Assembly: GCF_000308535.1 (NCBI RefSeq)
Contig: NZ_BAFW01000174.1
Coordinates: 1 to 53,023 of the forward strand
Direction of reading: 5' to 3'
DNA from: Nocardia cerradoensis NBRC 101014
GTDB taxonomy: Bacteria; Actinomycetota; Actinomycetes; Mycobacteriales; Mycobacteriaceae
Length of the DNA: 53,023 nucleotides
Shown: positions 33,938 to 42,612 of the stretch, piece by piece
How positions within the stretch are numbered: position 1 is the first letter of the stretch
Layout of the letters: each line of letters starts with the position of its first letter
Program-made: the position numbers and the translations under genes
The notes under the pieces: model-generated
Database searches by the model: none
Seen by the model: the letters and a program-made list of their open reading frames with translations, nothing else
What the model was told of the DNA's origin: nothing

Positions 33938-33951
33938 AAGTGTATACACTT
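33938..33951. promoter_or_regulatory. Palindrome AAGTGTATACACTT, putative GntR operator of the 12-gene operon
   Basis: Perfect 14-bp inverted repeat directly upstream of the beta-subunit gene. Related sites lie at 21646-21657 and 21964-21977. Confidence 0.7.
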
Positions 33952-34266
33952 CTGGATGCAGATCAGTGTGACGCAGGATGCACCCCAGCGCAAGGTCGAA
34001 TTTCAAGTGGTTACGCGCGCGCAACATTCACGGCGCGGCGGCAGCGGCCGCCGCAGAGGCAGACCGAGCCACCGGCAGTTCGTGGTCACCACCGCGCCCG
34101 AACTGCGGACTTTCATGGTGATCGATGCTCGCCGACGGGCCGCAGCGTCGGTTTTCGACGTTCGCCGTCAGCCGCGGTGCCCGTCGCCGCCGAGCGGGTA
34201 CTTACGGACGGAGGGCGTACCTTCACCCCGCCGCAACACCGGACTCCGGTCCCCGGAGACGGGCCT
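33952..34266. other. Intergenic stretch between the operon start and the P450 3' end
   Basis: 315 bases with no supported gene. It contains a GC-rich run and a hairpin at 34244-34258 next to the P450 stop. The promoter of the operon must lie in it or overlap the palindrome. Confidence 0.55.
34244..34258 (-). terminator. Short hairpin after the P450 gene
   Basis: CTCCGG, loop TCC, CCGGAG. It lies 9 bases past the P450 stop on its strand; no T run. Confidence 0.4.
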
Positions 34267-35517
34267 TCACTCGCCCCGGTAGCGCACCTGGAATTCCTTG
34301 ATGCCGTTCAACCAGCCCGACCGTAACCGCCGCGGATCGCCCAGTTTGGTGATGTCGGGGAGGTGGTCGGCGACGGCGTTGAAGATCAGATCGATCTCCA
34401 GTCTGGCCAGGTTGGCGCCGATGCAGAAGTGCGCGCCGGTGCCGCCGAAGGCCAAGTGCGGGTTGGGGTCTCGGGTGATGTCGAAGGTGAACGGGGCGTC
34501 GAAGACCTCTTCGTCGAAATTCGCGGATCGGTAGACGATCAGTACCCGCTGCCCCTTCCGGATGCGCACGCCGCCGAGTTCGGTGTCCTCCAGCGCTGTT
34601 CGCTGGAACGTACTCACCGGCGTGGCCCAGCGGACGATCTCGTCGACGGCGGTTGTGGGCCGCTGCGATTTGAAAAGCTCCCACTGGCCGGGGTTTTCGA
34701 GGAACGCGATCATTCCGTGCGTGATCGCGTTACGGGTGGTCTCGTTGCCGGCCACGGCCAGGAGGATGACGAAGAAGCCGAATTCCTCCGAGGTCAGCGC
34801 TTCCCCGTCGACGTCGGCGTGGACCAGTTCGGTGACGATATCGTCGGCGGGCCGCGACTTTCTGTCTTCGGCCATCTGCCAGGCATAGGCCAGGAGTTCG
34901 GTCGAGGCGGCCAGCGGGTCCACGCCCGCATACTCCGGGTCGTCGTAGCCGATCATCTCGTTGGACCACCGGAAAATCTTCATCCGGTCCTCCTGCGGCA
35001 CGCCGATCAATTCCGCGATCGCCTGCAACGGCAGTTCGCATGCCACCTGCGTGACGAAGTCACCCGCGCCCGCCTCGGCGGCCGCGGCCACGATGGCCTC
35101 GGCGCGAGCGGACAACTCCGCGCGCAGCCCGTTGACGGCCCGCGGGGTGAATCCCTTCGAGATCAGCTTGCGCATCCTGGTGTGCTGCGGCGCATCCTGA
35201 TTGAGCAGGACGAGCCGCTGCATGTCCATCCGCTCAGGGGTCAGTTCGACGCCGTACCGCGGCAGCGCGGTGTTCTCGGCATTGGAGAACACATCGCTGC
35301 GCCGAGACACCTCTTTGACGTCGGCGTGTTTGGTCACGACCCAGAATCCGTCGTCCGGAAAACCGTCGCTGTGCGGCGGCTTCGAATTCCACCAGATCGG
35401 AGCCGCCCGACGCAGTTCCGCCAGCTCGTCGACCGGCACTCGCCGGGCCCACATATCCGGATCCGTGACATCGAAATTCGCCGGGATATCGGGACGTGTC
35501 GCACGCATATCAACCAC
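34267..35517 (-). CDS. Cytochrome P450, CYP125-like steroid side-chain hydroxylase
   Basis: 416-residue P450. The heme ligand is C365 in FGGTGAHFCIGANLAR, the I-helix is AGNETTRNAI (256-265) and the ExxR motif is E293-R296. Long stretches match CYP125 (cholest-4-en-3-one C26/27 hydroxylase of mycobacteria and Rhodococcus), for example PADDIVTELVHADVDG, VAGNETTRN and YRSANFDEEVF. It should start oxidation of a sterol side chain. A GTG at 35517 or an ATG at 35508 may be the start. A TnnAACnnGTTnnA box lies 19 bases upstream, as expected for a KstR-controlled gene. CYP142 is a less likely alternative. Confidence 0.9.
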   Translation of the reverse strand: MVDMRATRPDIPANFDVTDPDMWARRVPVDELAELRRAAPIWWNSKPPHSDGFPDDGFWVVTKHADVKEVSRRSDVFSNAENTALPRYGVELTPERMDMQRLVLLNQDAPQHTRMRKLISKGFTPRAVNGLRAELSARAEAIVAAAAEAGAGDFVTQVACELPLQAIAELIGVPQEDRMKIFRWSNEMIGYDDPEYAGVDPLAASTELLAYAWQMAEDRKSRPADDIVTELVHADVDGEALTSEEFGFFVILLAVAGNETTRNAITHGMIAFLENPGQWELFKSQRPTTAVDEIVRWATPVSTFQRTALEDTELGGVRIRKGQRVLIVYRSANFDEEVFDAPFTFDITRDPNPHLAFGGTGAHFCIGANLARLEIDLIFNAVADHLPDITKLGDPRRLRSGWLNGIKEFQVRYRGE

Positions 35518-35535
35518 CGGGCCGTCATCGCTGAC

Positions 35536-35549
35536 TGAAACAGGTTCTA
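35536..35549. promoter_or_regulatory. KstR-type box TGAAACAGGTTCTA
   Basis: Fits TnnAACnnGTTnnA, the KstR operator consensus known from mycobacteria and Rhodococcus. It lies between the divergent P450 and hsaD-like genes. Confidence 0.75.
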
Positions 35550-35739
35550 GAGGTATTCAAGCACAATCACCGGGCCTCGGGACGCGATCTACGGACCCGG
35601 TCCCGCACGAACTCTCGCCCACCGCCCCACCGGTTTCAGGGGCCATTCAATCAGGGAACGTACCGGCGTCACCCCGATCGTCGACCGCTGACCGGGAAAT
35701 GTCGGTAGTGCCGCCTGGCGGCGATGGCAGGCTCGGGAT

Positions 35740-36603
35740 ATGACCTCCGTCGATACCCGCTCGGTACCCGAATTACTGGAACTGCCCACCGAACACGGCG
35801 TGCTGCGCTACCGCGACACCGGTGAGGGCCCGCCGCTGCTGATGCTGCACGGGTCCGGGCCCGGTGTCACCGGCTGGCGCAACTTCAGCGGCAACGTGCC
35901 GACCTTCGCCCGGCACTACCGCACGCTCGTACTCGAGTTCCCCGGATTCGGGGTCAGCGACGACTTCGGTGCGGCACATCCGATGATGTCGGCGCAGCTG
36001 GCGGTCACCGCGTTCCTGGACGGACTCGGACTCGAGACCGTCCGGATCATCGGCAACTCGATGGGCGGTTTCGTGGCAACGGAATTCGCGCTCGCCGCGC
36101 CGCAACGAGTCGACCGCCTGGTCACCATCGGCGGCATCGGCACGAACATCTTCAGTCCGCAGCCGGGCGAGGGGATCATCCGGCTCAGCGAGTTCGTCGA
36201 GAATCCGACCCGCGACAGTTTGGTCGCCTGGCTGCGCTCGATGGTCTACGACCAGGCCCTGCTGACCGAGGAGCTGATCGAACAGCGGTGGGAGCAGGCC
36301 ACCGAACCCGGCGTCCTGGAGAATTCACGGCGGATGTACGGGCGCGTGGCGCTGGCACGCATGGCGGAGGCGGCGCGCGCCGCCGATGTCACGCCGGGCT
36401 GGGCGAATCTGCGCCGGATCTCCGTTCCGACGCTGATCACGTGGGGGCGCGACGACCGGGTGAGCCCGGTCGACATGTCGCTGATCGCGATGCGGACCCT
36501 GCCGCACGGCGAGGTGCACATCTTCCCGAACTGCGGGCACTGGGTGATGATCGAGCAGAAGCAGGCGTGGGAGGCGACCGTCTCGGCGTTCCTCGCCCGC
36601 TAG
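35740..36603 (+). CDS. hsaD: Meta-cleavage-product hydrolase, HsaD-like
   Basis: 287-residue alpha/beta hydrolase. The nucleophile elbow is GNSMGG with Ser107, with a late Asp in WGRDDRVSP and the His in NCGHWVMIE. The lid region (EGIIRLSEFVENPTRDSL, then RSMVYDQALLTEELIEQRW) follows HsaD closely, the enzyme that hydrolyses the ring-opened 4,9-DSHA of steroid catabolism. It diverges from the P450 gene across the KstR-type box. In many genomes hsaD is next to hsaA and hsaC; here it lies about 6 kb away, beyond two regulators. The symbol is by likeness and context. Confidence 0.85.
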   Translation: MTSVDTRSVPELLELPTEHGVLRYRDTGEGPPLLMLHGSGPGVTGWRNFSGNVPTFARHYRTLVLEFPGFGVSDDFGAAHPMMSAQLAVTAFLDGLGLETVRIIGNSMGGFVATEFALAAPQRVDRLVTIGGIGTNIFSPQPGEGIIRLSEFVENPTRDSLVAWLRSMVYDQALLTEELIEQRWEQATEPGVLENSRRMYGRVALARMAEAARAADVTPGWANLRRISVPTLITWGRDDRVSPVDMSLIAMRTLPHGEVHIFPNCGHWVMIEQKQAWEATVSAFLAR

Positions 36604-36636
36604 CCACCGCATCGGCGCCGGTTCCGACGCATGCGA

Positions 36637-37272
36637 TTACGGGACCGGCACCGACGGCTGTGCCATCACGGCCCGCAGACCGACGAGCAGCATCTTCATG
36701 CCGCGCAGTTGCAGCGCCTCCACCTCGGAGAAATCGCCGCCGACCTCCTCGTCGACCCACTGGATGTAGGCCTGGCGGCTGGTGTGCACGATCAGCTCCG
36801 CCGGAAGTCTGCGCAGGAACGGATCGTCACCGAGTTCGACTCTCGCCGAGAGGAATTCGGTGATCGGCTCGCAGAGTTGCTCGCCCCATTCCAGCCAGCG
36901 CAGACGGTACTGCGGCGTATGGATCATCAATGTCATGAATTTGCGGTCGGACTCGGGTGTCCGGCGCTTGTACACCTCGGTGGTGAACGCGCGCGCCAGC
37001 GTTTCGGCGACGTCGGCGTCGGCCGGCGCGTTCTTCAGGAAGTCGATGATGATGGCCTGGCTGCGCCGGAACAGCGGCCCCATGACATCTTCCTTCACCG
37101 GGAAGTGGCGGTGAAAAGTCCTCGGCGCGATGCCGACCGTCTCGCAGATGCGCTCCACGGTGGCGGAGGTGTCACCGTCGGCGACGAACATATCGCGCGC
37201 GGTATTCGCGATGGCCAGGCGCAACTCCTCCGCGCGGCGTTCGGTCAGCGTCGGCCTGGACGACTTGCTCAC
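36637..37272 (-). CDS. TetR-family transcriptional regulator
   Basis: 211-residue TetR-type regulator. The N-terminal helix-turn-helix is at residues about 30-60 (SATVERICETVGIAPRTFHRHF), followed by a ligand-binding helical domain. The GTG start at 37272 has GGAGG about 11 bases upstream. The recognition helix does not resemble KstR or KstR2 of mycobacteria, so it probably senses another ligand. It converges on hsaD with 33 bases between stops and is divergent from the IclR gene across a 21-bp palindrome that could be its operator. Confidence 0.9.
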   Translation of the reverse strand: MSKSSRPTLTERRAEELRLAIANTARDMFVADGDTSATVERICETVGIAPRTFHRHFPVKEDVMGPLFRRSQAIIIDFLKNAPADADVAETLARAFTTEVYKRRTPESDRKFMTLMIHTPQYRLRWLEWGEQLCEPITEFLSARVELGDDPFLRRLPAELIVHTSRQAYIQWVDEEVGGDFSEVEALQLRGMKMLLVGLRAVMAQPSVPVP

Positions 37273-37406
37273 GACCTCTGTCCTCCTTGATCGCAGTCCA
37301 CAGTAACGCGGCCGGGAAAACGCCTGGAGGGGTTCGCATTCGTCGATCCGTTCGAGCACATCGATGTGATCTGCTTTACATCCATCTGCACCCTCCTTAG
37401 ACTCAG

Positions 37407-37427
37407 ACCTGTCAGAATCTGACAGGT
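37407..37427. promoter_or_regulatory. Perfect 21-bp palindrome in the TetR-IclR divergent region
   Basis: Arms ACCTGTCAGA and TCTGACAGGT around a central A. It lies 40 bases before the IclR start and 135 before the TetR start. Its length and symmetry suit a TetR dimer-of-dimers or IclR operator. Confidence 0.75.
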
Positions 37428-37466
37428 AGTCATATTCTGCACATGTCTGGCGGTTGGAGGCAACAG

Positions 37467-38249
37467 GTGGCAACGGTGCAGCTCGAACAAACCCCCAACG
37501 CGATGATCGATCGCGTGGCGTCCCTGCTGGAGGCCTTCGTCGGGCAGCGACCCATGACGCTGGCCGATATCGCCCGGCGTTCACATCTCCCGCGCTCGTC
37601 GGCGCATCGAATCCTGCAGCGACTCGTGGAACTCGGCTGGGTGGAACGTCACGGCTTCGAATACGCCTTGGGCATAAGGATGTTCGAGCTCGGATCACAG
37701 GTGATGCGCCAGCGCAGCGTCAACGACGTGGCGATGGCCGTCATGACCGCACTGCACCGGCGCACGGGCCTGACCGCACATCTGAGCCTGCTCTCCGGCG
37801 CCGAGATCCTGCATCTGAACCGGGTGGGCGCCTGGCCGGCGCCGGGCCGCCAATGGGCGGTCGGCGCCCGCCAGCCCGTCGAACTCACCGCGGCCGGGCA
37901 CGCGCTGCTCGCCGCGATGGAGCCCGATCAGTGGCCCGACCTGCGGTTCGCCGGCGCGCCCACCTGCTACAGCGTGCGAACTCGCCGGCAACTGGAACGC
38001 GAGTTGAAGAAGGTTCGCGATCGCAGCGGGGTCGCGGTGGACTCGCAGGGCTGCGCGCTGGGAGTGACGGTGGTGGCCGCCGCGCTCGACATCGACGTCG
38101 ACCGCGGGCGCGTGGCGGTGTCTCTGTGCGGTCCGACGCGCTCGATCAAAACCAGCGCGGTCGTCTCGGAGGTGCGGCTGGCGGCGAACGAGATCCGGCG
38201 CGTGGCGCTGGCGGCGCCACGGACGGGTCCGCAGCCGGTGCGCGTCTGA
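37467..38249 (+). CDS. IclR-family transcriptional regulator
   Basis: 260-residue IclR regulator with winged helix-turn-helix at residues about 30-60 (TLADIARRSHLPRSSAHRIL) and a C-terminal ligand domain (ALHRRTGLTAHLSLLSG onward). The GTG at 37467 is chosen because GGAGG lies 6 bases before it; an ATG at 37443 is in frame. It ends before a strong bidirectional terminator facing the kshA operon. It may control the steroid operon at 38532-43797 or the regulator pair itself. The C-terminal Arg-rich tail is short. Confidence 0.9.
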   Translation: MATVQLEQTPNAMIDRVASLLEAFVGQRPMTLADIARRSHLPRSSAHRILQRLVELGWVERHGFEYALGIRMFELGSQVMRQRSVNDVAMAVMTALHRRTGLTAHLSLLSGAEILHLNRVGAWPAPGRQWAVGARQPVELTAAGHALLAAMEPDQWPDLRFAGAPTCYSVRTRRQLERELKKVRDRSGVAVDSQGCALGVTVVAAALDIDVDRGRVAVSLCGPTRSIKTSAVVSEVRLAANEIRRVALAAPRTGPQPVRV

Positions 38250-38480
38250 CCGTCACGAGTAACGATGCGACACAGGTGCTTTCGCGGGCGAGAGCGCCGG
38301 TGCGCCGCGTCGAGCGCCCCGAAGCGCTCCACCGTGCTGGGTGACCGCCGTGTTCGTGGAGCCCCAGTCGGAGGCGTCGGCCACCAGGCCCAGGACGCGG
38401 TCCGCCGCGCTGCCGACGGTCGTGGGCACACAGGCGATGCACACCGAACCGGTCCGATGAACCGACCGAGGAGATACCGC

Positions 38481-38516
38481 TCGGGCCCCTGCCGTCGGAT
38501 GACGGCAGGGGCCCGA
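38481..38516. terminator. Bidirectional hairpin terminator, 16-bp perfect stem
   Basis: Stem TCGGGCCCCTGCCGTC, loop GGAT, and its full complement. It separates the plus-strand IclR gene from the minus-strand kshA operon and could end both. Confidence 0.85.
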
Positions 38517-38531
38517 TGTCTGTGTTTCCGC

Positions 38532-38798
38532 TCAGCGCGCCGCGCTGTCGAGCACGCGCAATTGCCCGGATTCCGCCGCGGACCGGATCGATTCACGCAG
38601 CTGTGAGCAGTGCCGCATCGCCGCGTCCGAAAGTGCGCCGGCAGCATGACGTTCCACGCACGCGGCGCTCGACTCCGCATCCCACTGAATGCTCGTCTGC
38701 GCCCAGCTGCTCTTACGAGCGAGCACGCGCGCACCGCACTGCCGGCACTCGACCGGCGCCATGGGCACTTCCCGGATACGTTCGTCGATCGGCGTCAC
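38532..38798 (-). CDS. Small cysteine-containing protein coupled to kshA
   Basis: 88-residue protein whose ATG overlaps the kshA stop (ATGA). Cysteines are at 18, 21, 47 and 64, with the pair CRQCG as a half zinc-ribbon or iron-sulfur site. The middle run SSWAQTSIQWDAE is distinctive. It is not a normal plant-type ferredoxin (no CxxxxCxxC). Its coupling to the oxygenase suggests an accessory role: metal delivery, electron transfer or assembly. It is last before the terminator. Confidence 0.8.
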   Translation of the reverse strand: MTPIDERIREVPMAPVECRQCGARVLARKSSWAQTSIQWDAESSAACVERHAAGALSDAAMRHCSQLRESIRSAAESGQLRVLDSAAR

Positions 38799-39931
38799 GA
38801 GGTCGCCTCCGCGGCTTTGCGTGCGACGTTCTCGCGGACCTCCTCCTGCCAGGCGGCCAGCGGACGCGTCGTGTCGAGTTCGAATTCGAACCGGTCGACC
38901 ATTTCGGGGGCGACAGCGGCGACGTCGACGTAGAACTGCTGATACCAGCGGCGCAGCTGATAGACCGGGCCGTCCTCCTCGCAGAGCAGCGGATTGTCGA
39001 TGCGCGCCTTGCTCTTCCAGATCGCGACGTCCTGCTCGAAGCCGAGCTTGACCCAGTCGCCGAGCGCGACCGCGGTCGCCATCGCCTGATCCTCGGGCAG
39101 CGTGTCGGACTTCTCGACGATGATGCCGTACTGCAGGACGAACGAATTCTCGTCGATCGGATAGTGGCAGTTGAGCAGCACTGTTTTGTAGTCACCGTGC
39201 TCGTAGTGATACACGAGGTCGTCGATCATGAACGACGGCCCATAGTAGGAGGCCACCGACGAGGTACCGAGCAACTGCGGCTGCCCCACCGGTCCGGGCA
39301 GATCGTCGCGGGCGCCACTTTCGAAGTACTGTGTCGCCACCGGACCCTCGAAAACATTCTTGAAAAAGGTCGGCAGGGAACCGTGGATGTAGAAGAAATG
39401 CGCCATGTCCACGACATTGTCGATGATTTCCCGGCAATTCGTGTCGACGACCGTGGTGTACCAATGCCAATCGGTCCAGTTGGGGTGGCCCGCGCCCGCG
39501 ATCCGCGGGATGGTCACTCCCTCCGGCGGCGGATTGCCCTCCGGATCGTTCCAGACGAACAACATGCCGTCCTGCTCGAGCGTGGTCCACGCCCGGGTCC
39601 GTGCCAGTGGCGGCACCCGCCGGGCGTACGGAATCTGCTTGCAGCGCCCGTTGCCGCCCCAGCGCCAATCATGGAAGGGGCAGGCGATCTCGTTGCCCTT
39701 GACCTCGCCGTCGGACAGGTCTCCGCCCATATGCCGGCAGAACGCGTCGAGGACGTTGACCCGGCCGTCCGCACCGCGGAAGACCACCAGTTTGGTGCCG
39801 AAGGCCTGCACCGAATGCGGCCGGCCGTCGGCGAAATCTCGGATCAGACCCAGACAATGCCAGCCGCGCGCGAATCGCGTCGGCACCGTCCCGGCCTCGA
39901 TCCGGCGAACCTCGTCATGCGTCGTTGTCAT
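38795..39931 (-). CDS. kshA: 3-ketosteroid 9-alpha-hydroxylase, oxygenase component (KshA)
   Basis: 378-residue Rieske oxygenase. Rieske ligands are C65, H67, C84 and H87 (CRHMGGDLS then CPFHDWRWGG), and the iron site NxxDxxHxxxxH is N172, D175, H178 and H183. CRHMGGDLS, FHDWRWGG and RIDNPLL are KshA hallmarks. It hydroxylates C9 of 3-ketosteroids, which with kstD opens ring B. The gene begins two bases after the kstD stop. The reductase KshB is not encoded in the window. Confidence 0.93.
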   Translation of the reverse strand: MTTTHDEVRRIEAGTVPTRFARGWHCLGLIRDFADGRPHSVQAFGTKLVVFRGADGRVNVLDAFCRHMGGDLSDGEVKGNEIACPFHDWRWGGNGRCKQIPYARRVPPLARTRAWTTLEQDGMLFVWNDPEGNPPPEGVTIPRIAGAGHPNWTDWHWYTTVVDTNCREIIDNVVDMAHFFYIHGSLPTFFKNVFEGPVATQYFESGARDDLPGPVGQPQLLGTSSVASYYGPSFMIDDLVYHYEHGDYKTVLLNCHYPIDENSFVLQYGIIVEKSDTLPEDQAMATAVALGDWVKLGFEQDVAIWKSKARIDNPLLCEEDGPVYQLRRWYQQFYVDVAAVAPEMVDRFEFELDTTRPLAAWQEEVRENVARKAAEATS

Positions 39932-39933
39932 GT

Positions 39934-41661
39934 CTACCGTCCTTGAAAAGAGAGATGTCCCGCAGCGGTTTTCGCGGCGATGTAGCCGAAGACCAATCCC
40001 TGCCCGATGGTCGCGCCCGCACCCGGATAGGTGTTGCCGAAGGCATTGGCCGCCGTATTGCCGATCGCGTACAGACCCTGGATGACGCTGCCGTCCTCGC
40101 GCAGCACGCGGGCCGAACCGTCCGCGCGCACACCGCCGCACGTGCCGAGGTCCGACAGCACCAGCTTCACCGCGTACAAGGTTCCCTTGCTGCCCAGTGG
40201 CCGCAGATTGGGATTCGGGCCGATCGTAGGATCCCCGTAGTAGCGGTCGTAAGCACTTGCGCCCCTTTCGAATTCGTGATCGACACCCAGTTCCGCGGCG
40301 GCGTTGAAGCTGTCGACGGTCGCGGCGAACGCGTCCGCGGGGACACCCATCGCCCGTGCCAGGCTTGCCGGATCGGTGGCCGTCGCCGCGATGCCGTTGT
40401 CGTACCAGGGCTGGGGCAACGGCTGCCGGGGGAACAGGCCCGCGGCGAAGATGTAGCTGTTGCGGTAGCGCTGATCGAAGACGAGCCACATCTGCTCCAC
40501 CGGATCACCCGCGCGCTCACGCTCGAGTACCCGCTGACCGAAGGACATGTAGTCGGTGGCCTCGTTGACAAAGCGCCGCCCGCTCTGGTCGACGATGAAC
40601 GAACCGGGCAGCGCACGCTCGGCCAGTAGCACCGCCGGCTGCCCGCCGGGCAGCGCGGCCACGGCCGGGAACCACCATGCCTGATCCATCAGTCCGATCG
40701 CCGCACCGGCCTCCTGCGCCAGCGTGATGGCATCGCCGGTATTGGTTTCGCAGCCGAGGCTCGCATGCTCGACCAGCCTGTCCGACTGGTACTTTCGGCG
40801 CATCTCGGTGTCGTGGTCGAATCCACCGGCGGCCAGTACCACTCCGCGCCGGGCGGTGATCTCGGTGCGGACGCCGTCGCGGTCGACGACTGCTCCGGTG
40901 ACCGCGCCGTCCTCCCCCACCAGCAGGCGCACCAGCGAGGTGTCGGTCCAGATCGGAATTCCGGCGCGAATGGCGCCCGCGAACAGGCCCGCCGCGAGCG
41001 CCTGCCCACCGGCGATGTACTCACGTCCGAGGGCGAGTCCGCCCATGCCGATCGCCATCGCCTTCATGCCGCGCCACAGCGCCTTGCGGGGTGTGCGCGC
41101 GATCAGGTTGAGCCACTTGTAATCCGCGCCGGTCACCGGCATCGGCAGCCCGGAGGCCTCCATCACCCCGGGGCGCAGCCGCGACCGGTGCGCACCGAGC
41201 CGGGACGCGTCGAACGGCTTGCACTCGCAGGTGCGTCCCGCCGCCGACCCGCCGGGCAGTTCGGGGTGATAGTCGGAGTAGCCGTCGGCCCACATGAAAG
41301 TCATCGGAGTGGTCCGTGCGAGCATCTCGACGGCGGCGGGCCCGTGTTCGAGAAAGGCCGCGCCGCGTTCACGCGGTGCCGAATCACCCACTACCGCTTC
41401 GACATACGCCGCGGCGGCGCGGGCATCGTCGGCGGGCTGCTGCTCGCGCAGCAGGAAGTTGCCGGGCACCCAGAACGCCCCGCCGGACCGGGCCGTGGAA
41501 CCGCCGACATATTCCGACTTCTCCACGACCAGGACCGACAATCCCGCCTCGGCGGCGGTGAGCGCGGCGGCCAGACCGGTGCCCGATCCCACGACCAGCA
41601 GATCGACTTCCTGTGCGGCTGTGTGGTTCTCGCTGGAATTCATCGCCGATCGGCCTTTCAT
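39934..41661 (-). CDS. kstD: 3-ketosteroid delta-1-dehydrogenase (KstD)
   Basis: 575-residue FAD enzyme of the fumarate-reductase-like group. The FAD motif VVGSGTGLAAALTAAEAG is near residue 20, AAGRTCECKPFD is a KstD hallmark, and NTYPGAGATIGQG near the C-terminus closes the flavin site. It puts a double bond in ring A of 3-ketosteroids. The ATG at 41661 overlaps the hsaC stop (ATGA); a second ATG at 41643 has AAAGG before it and may be used instead, giving 569 residues. Confidence 0.92.
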   Translation of the reverse strand: MKGRSAMNSSENHTAAQEVDLLVVGSGTGLAAALTAAEAGLSVLVVEKSEYVGGSTARSGGAFWVPGNFLLREQQPADDARAAAAYVEAVVGDSAPRERGAAFLEHGPAAVEMLARTTPMTFMWADGYSDYHPELPGGSAAGRTCECKPFDASRLGAHRSRLRPGVMEASGLPMPVTGADYKWLNLIARTPRKALWRGMKAMAIGMGGLALGREYIAGGQALAAGLFAGAIRAGIPIWTDTSLVRLLVGEDGAVTGAVVDRDGVRTEITARRGVVLAAGGFDHDTEMRRKYQSDRLVEHASLGCETNTGDAITLAQEAGAAIGLMDQAWWFPAVAALPGGQPAVLLAERALPGSFIVDQSGRRFVNEATDYMSFGQRVLERERAGDPVEQMWLVFDQRYRNSYIFAAGLFPRQPLPQPWYDNGIAATATDPASLARAMGVPADAFAATVDSFNAAAELGVDHEFERGASAYDRYYGDPTIGPNPNLRPLGSKGTLYAVKLVLSDLGTCGGVRADGSARVLREDGSVIQGLYAIGNTAANAFGNTYPGAGATIGQGLVFGYIAAKTAAGHLSFQGR

Positions 41662-42563
41662 GCTTGCTTCATCTGCTTGGCCCACAACCATTCATGGCCC
41701 CAATAGCTGTCGGCGGTGATCTCCTCGGCGGTGTAGTAGGACTCGTCGACCGGTTCGCCCGCGGTCCCGTATTCGATATCCCAGCCACCGGGCACCCCGA
41801 CGTAGAAGGAGATCATCTTGTCGTTGGTGTGGCGGCCGAGCGTCGAGGACACCGGGAAATCCCGTGCCATCACCTGATCGAGGGCCTGCCCGACGGCATC
41901 GAGCGAATCGACCTCGACCATCACGTGGATCAACCCGGGGTCGCGACCTTCCAGCGCGGGCATGATCGCCAGACTGTGATGGCGCTGATTCACACCGAGG
42001 AACCTGATGCGCAACGGCCCGGTCCCCGGAGGCGAGGGCATCCGGAATGCGCCGCGGGACAAGAATCCCAGCGTTTCGGTGTAGAAGGCGTAGGACTCCT
42101 CGAAGTTGGCGGTCGGCATCACCACGTGACCGAGTCCCTGTGCGCCGGTGACGAATCGCTGCGCGTATCTGGTGACGACCGGACTGTGCTCGAGCACCGG
42201 TCCGTGGAAGAACTCCAGCGGCGTGCCACCGGGATCGGACATGCAGATACCGGCCTCGACCTTGCGGCGGTCGGCCAATTCCTGTGACATGGGCGTGTAT
42301 TCGTATCCGGCGTCCCGCAATGTCGCCTCCAGCCGGCGCAGCGCCGGCCCGTCGCGCAATTCCCAGCCGACCGCGCTCACCCGGTCGACATCGGCACGTT
42401 CGACGGTGATCCGCGACGGCCGCTCGTCCATGCGGAAATGCAGCGCATCCGTCTCGTCCCCGAATCCCGGTGCGAATCCCAGCACATCGAAGCCCAATTC
42501 GCGCCAGCGATCCATATCGGTGGCGAGCACCCGGACATAGCCGAGCCCCTTGATTTCGGTCAT
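41658..42563 (-). CDS. hsaC: 3,4-DHSA extradiol dioxygenase (HsaC)
   Basis: 301-residue type I extradiol dioxygenase of the vicinal-oxygen-chelate fold. Iron ligands are H146 (GLGHVV), H213 (LIHVMVE) and E264 (WDIEYG). It has a degenerate N-terminal and an active C-terminal module. HsaC opens the aromatic ring A of the 9,10-seco steroid catechol. It lies between hsaA (49 bases) and kstD (overlap) in one operon. The ATG at 42563 is used; a TTG two codons upstream is possible. Confidence 0.92.
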   Translation of the reverse strand: MTEIKGLGYVRVLATDMDRWRELGFDVLGFAPGFGDETDALHFRMDERPSRITVERADVDRVSAVGWELRDGPALRRLEATLRDAGYEYTPMSQELADRRKVEAGICMSDPGGTPLEFFHGPVLEHSPVVTRYAQRFVTGAQGLGHVVMPTANFEESYAFYTETLGFLSRGAFRMPSPPGTGPLRIRFLGVNQRHHSLAIMPALEGRDPGLIHVMVEVDSLDAVGQALDQVMARDFPVSSTLGRHTNDKMISFYVGVPGGWDIEYGTAGEPVDESYYTAEEITADSYWGHEWLWAKQMKQA

Positions 42564-42612
42564 GAACAACCGCTTTCAGTCGTGAAGTAATGTGCGTTCC
42601 GGTCGGGCTCGG

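Noticed and set aside
36637..37272. Naming the TetR gene kstR or kstR2
   Set aside because: Its recognition helix and N-terminus do not resemble those regulators; position beside steroid genes is not enough.
38253..38444. 63-codon minus-strand frame beginning MCIACVPTTVGSAADRV
   Set aside because: It lies between the IclR stop and the terminator with no ribosome-binding site, no recognisable domain and a composition typical of chance frames in GC-rich DNA.
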